A stretch of 64,000 nucleotides of DNA from positions 1 to 64,000 of the forward strand of contig JAJPEQ010000013.1 in NCBI GenBank assembly GCA_021166775.1, given 5' to 3'. Source of the DNA: Comamonas sp. (GTDB lineage Bacteria > Pseudomonadota > Gammaproteobacteria > Burkholderiales > Burkholderiaceae_C). Position 1 is the first letter of the stretch, and each line of letters begins with the position of its first letter. The position numbers were made by a program, and so were the translations under genes. Positions 61,515 to 64,000 of this stretch are shown here, piece after piece. Under the pieces are notes generated by a model. That model was not told where the DNA came from. It was given only the letters and a program-made list of their open reading frames with translations, and did no database searches.

Positions 61515-63661
61515 CAAAGCGCACAACTACCCATTATTCGCCTGCCTCGTGGCTGGCGGGTGTCGCTCTGGGCCTTGGGTTCTTTGCCACGGCGGCCCAT
61601 GCGGGCGGGGCCATAGAATCGGTGACGGGCTACGTTCAAGGTGGCGCCGAGGTCTTGCGCATCGAGCTGTCCGAGCCGCTGGCTCAATTGCCTGCGGGGT
61701 TCGCCATCCAGAGTCCCGCACGCATTGCGCTGGATTTCCCGAATGTGACCAATGCCCTCGGGCGTTCGCTGGTCGAAATCAACCAAGGCAATTTGCGTAC
61801 GGCCAACGTCGTCCAGGTCGGGGATCGCACGCGGGTGGTACTCAACCTCAAGCAGGCCACGTCCTACAAGTCGGAATTGCAGGGCAACAGCGTCGTCGTT
61901 TCCCTGGACCCTGCTGGTAGTGCATCGGCGTCGTCGGTCACGCCGTTCGCGTTGCCGACGGCAGCGGCGTCAGCCGACGTCACCGCGTTGAAAGACCTGG
62001 ATTTCCGGCGCACGACCGATGGCGCGGGACGGGTCGTGCTGCAACTGGGCAGCAGCGACGTGGGCGTGGATATCCAGCAGCAGGGCAAGGACCTCGTGCT
62101 CGACATCCCCCGTACTTCGCTGCCTGAAGGCTTGCGCCGGCGCTTGGATGTGACGGATTTCGGCACGCCGGTGCAAACCATCACCGCCGAGCAGCGCGGC
62201 GAGCGCGTGCGCGTGACGATCAAGGCGGTGGGCGACTGGGAGCACAGCGCCTATCAGAGCGATCAGCAGTTCGTGGTGGAAGTGCGCGCGAAGAAGGTGG
62301 ACGTCAACAAGCTGGCGCAGGGCCCAACCTACACCGGTGAAAAGCTCTCACTGAACTTCCAGAACATCGACGTGCGCTCCTTGCTGCAGGTCATTGCCGA
62401 TTTCACCAATTTCAACATCGTGACGTCCGACACGGTGACCGGGGCGCTCACCCTGCGCTTGAAGGATGTTCCCTGGGATCAGGCGCTGCAGATCATCATG
62501 GACGCCAAGGGTCTGGGCATGCGCAAGACCGGCACGGTGCTGTGGATCGCGCCCAAGGATGAAATCGATGCGCGCACCAAGAAAGACCTGGAATCCGCCG
62601 ACGCGATCAAGAAACTGGAGCCGCTGCGCTCGCAGGCGTTCCAGCTCAACTATGCCAAGGCGACAGACCTCGTGGCGCAGCTGACGGGCGGCGGCTTGCC
62701 CGGGGCGTCCGCGGGGGGAGGGCAGACGAACAAGTTCCTTTCCGAGCGTGGCAGCGTGATGGCCGAGCCGCGCACCAATCAGTTGTTCGTCACCGACATC
62801 GCGAGCAAGCTTGAGGAAGTGGCCAAGCTGATCCAGTCGCTCGATGTGCCGGTGCGCCAGGTGATGATCGAAGCACGCATCGTCGAGGCCAGCGATACCT
62901 TCGGCCGCTCTCTCGGGGTGCGCCTGGGTGGCGGCGATCTGCGCGCACAAAAGGGCGGCGACGGCGGTTACGGCCTCTTTGGCGGCAATCGCGTGGCCAT
63001 TGGCACCGATTACACCAACGCCACCAATTCCTCCGGTTTCGGCGGTCCGGTGAATGTGGGCGGGAATTTCGTCAACATGCCGGCGGCGCTTTCCGGTGTG
63101 ACGGGTACGGGCTCTTTCGCCCTTTCGATCTTCAATTCGGCGGCCAACCGTTTCCTGACGCTGGAACTCTCGGCGATGGAGGCGGACGGCCAGGGCAAGA
63201 TCATTTCCAGTCCGAGGCTGGTTACGGCCGACCAGACCAAGGCGCTGATCGAGCAGGGCACGGAAATCCCCTACAACGTGACGGCGCCGAACGGGGCCAC
63301 CACCATCGCGTTCAAGAAGGCGGTGCTCAAGCTGGAGGTGTCACCGCAGATCACCCCCGAGGGCAACATCATCCTGAACCTCGACGTCAACAAGGACAGC
63401 GTCGGGCAGGTGACGGATCAGGGCGTCGCGATCGACACCAAGCACGTCACGACGCAGGTGCTCGTCGAAAATGGCGGCACTGTCGTGATCGGCGGCATCT
63501 TCGAGCTGGAAGAAACCAGTCAGGTGAACAAGGTGCCGTTGCTGGGCGACGTGCCCATCGTGGGCAATCTGTTCAAGAACACCACGAAGACGGCCAACAA
63601 GCGCGAAATGATGGTCTTTATCACGCCCAAGGTCATTTCGGACCGCGGGCCGGTACGTTGA
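61511..63661 (+). CDS. pilQ: Type IV pilus secretin PilQ
   Basis: 716 residues. Outer-membrane channel for pilus extrusion. Signal peptide (about 1-32, ending AAHAGG), AMIN domains for peptidoglycan binding (about 35-255), STN/secretin-N regions (about 270-450), and the C-terminal secretin with QVMIEARIVEASDTFGRSLG and GGIFELEETSQVNKVPLLGD. No truncation. Last of pilMNOPQ; aroK, its customary next neighbour, does not start in the remaining 340 bases. Confidence 0.97.
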   Translation: MTKRTTTHYSPASWLAGVALGLGFFATAAHAGGAIESVTGYVQGGAEVLRIELSEPLAQLPAGFAIQSPARIALDFPNVTNALGRSLVEINQGNLRTANVVQVGDRTRVVLNLKQATSYKSELQGNSVVVSLDPAGSASASSVTPFALPTAAASADVTALKDLDFRRTTDGAGRVVLQLGSSDVGVDIQQQGKDLVLDIPRTSLPEGLRRRLDVTDFGTPVQTITAEQRGERVRVTIKAVGDWEHSAYQSDQQFVVEVRAKKVDVNKLAQGPTYTGEKLSLNFQNIDVRSLLQVIADFTNFNIVTSDTVTGALTLRLKDVPWDQALQIIMDAKGLGMRKTGTVLWIAPKDEIDARTKKDLESADAIKKLEPLRSQAFQLNYAKATDLVAQLTGGGLPGASAGGGQTNKFLSERGSVMAEPRTNQLFVTDIASKLEEVAKLIQSLDVPVRQVMIEARIVEASDTFGRSLGVRLGGGDLRAQKGGDGGYGLFGGNRVAIGTDYTNATNSSGFGGPVNVGGNFVNMPAALSGVTGTGSFALSIFNSAANRFLTLELSAMEADGQGKIISSPRLVTADQTKALIEQGTEIPYNVTAPNGATTIAFKKAVLKLEVSPQITPEGNIILNLDVNKDSVGQVTDQGVAIDTKHVTTQVLVENGGTVVIGGIFELEETSQVNKVPLLGDVPIVGNLFKNTTKTANKREMMVFITPKVISDRGPVR

Positions 63662-63683
63662 ATTTCGAAGGTAGAGAATTTTT

Positions 63684-64000
63684 ATGAAGATACTGAAAAA
63701 TCTGGCACTTTCCGCGGCGGCCGCCGTGTTGGCTGTGGCTTGTGGCGGCGGCGGTGGCAGTCCCGGGGAGACGCACACTGGCTATCAGATCACTCTGCGT
63801 GCCGAGCGCACGCAGTTGCCGGTGAATCTCGGCAACGTCGGGCCAGGTATCGGTGTTTCCTCGCCCTATACGACCACGATTTACGTGAATGCCACCGAAG
63901 GAGGCAACCCGATTCCGGGTGGCGAGGACATCTTCGGTTGCAATACTGCCTATGGTCTGTCTTCGGGCCCGCTGTACTACTTGGATGGCAAGGATGAGCA
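63684..64000 (+). CDS. Lipoprotein, N-terminal part (runs off window)
   Basis: At least 105 residues, 3' end outside the window. Lipobox AVAC with C20, then a Gly-rich linker (GGGGGS) and a beta-rich segment including TTTIYVNATEGGNPIPGGEDIFGCN. From the composition and general resemblance, this is probably the beginning of a much longer Ig-like-repeat surface protein of the sort found downstream of pilQ in some Comamonadaceae. It lies 22 bases after the pilQ stop, so it may be part of the pil transcript. Confidence 0.7.
   Translation, partial: MKILKNLALSAAAAVLAVACGGGGGSPGETHTGYQITLRAERTQLPVNLGNVGPGIGVSSPYTTTIYVNATEGGNPIPGGEDIFGCNTAYGLSSGPLYYLDGKDE

Overview
The window looks like chromosomal DNA of a GC-rich betaproteobacterium of the order Burkholderiales, most likely family Comamonadaceae; the genus cannot be resolved from the sequence alone. 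The evidence is the set of conserved neighbourhoods (his-tat-htrA-nif3-pet-ssp, hemCDXY, prfA-prmC-grxD, msrPQ-lysA-mrcA-pilMNOPQ), an FlhDC flagellar master regulator, a bc1 complex followed by sspAB, and a family of short hairpin-bearing intergenic repeats. Nothing indicates a plasmid, prophage or genomic island, and no IS element or CRISPR array was seen.

Layout. 1-3205: the 3' end of an rRNA operon (end of the 16S-23S spacer, 23S, 5S, terminator). 3335-5347: a FimV-like protein. 5521-11138: thiamine genes, thiO-thiS-thiG-thiE on the minus strand behind a TPP riboswitch, divergent thiD, and the hydroxymethylpyrimidine transporter cytX behind a second TPP riboswitch. 11347-15905: fdxA and a minus-strand haem block hemC-hemD-hemX-hemY. 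16025-18865: phosphoenolpyruvate carboxylase. 19010-21040: two small outer-membrane lipoproteins (one FlgO-like) facing flhDC. 21295-31141: hisC-hisB-hisH-hisA-hisF-hisI-hisE, broken by an inverted HD-GYP-like gene, running into a small membrane protein, a patatin, a HIT protein and tatABC. 31147-38772: DegS-like protease, Nif3, pdxA, mscL, petABC, sspAB. 38827-38902: tRNA-Thr(UGU). 38989-46071: a DciA-like protein, an M23 peptidase, secA, argJ, a DUF815 ATPase, a MutT-like Nudix enzyme and yacG. 46149-48363: a periplasmic tandem rhodanese, a YeeE/YedE transporter and an unrecognised 54-residue peptide. 48405-51949: grxD, prmC, prfA, a nitroreductase remnant and engB. 52025-59663: cytochrome c4, msrPQ, lysA, an LptM-like lipoprotein, PBP1A and the start of pilMNOPQ, which runs to 63661. 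From 63684 a lipoprotein gene runs off the end.

Functionally this is mostly core metabolism and cell envelope. The pet operon, cytochrome c4, ferredoxin and haem genes belong to respiration. tatABC exports folded cofactor proteins, and two candidate clients lie in the window: the Rieske protein PetA and the molybdoprotein MsrP. secA, the M23 peptidase, PBP1A and pilM-Q serve the envelope and type IV pili.

The least ordinary features are the dispersed repeat family (one copy is read as protein inside hemD, another supplies the hisH start codon), a large nested hairpin between thiD and cytX, the inverted and partly degenerate HD-GYP gene inside the his operon, the rhodanese/YeeE/54-residue sulfur cassette, and several places where an expected neighbour is missing (hisG-hisD, hemA, resB-ccsA). 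I found no clear-cut new defence or mobile system; the sulfur cassette and the repeat family are the best candidates for something under-described.
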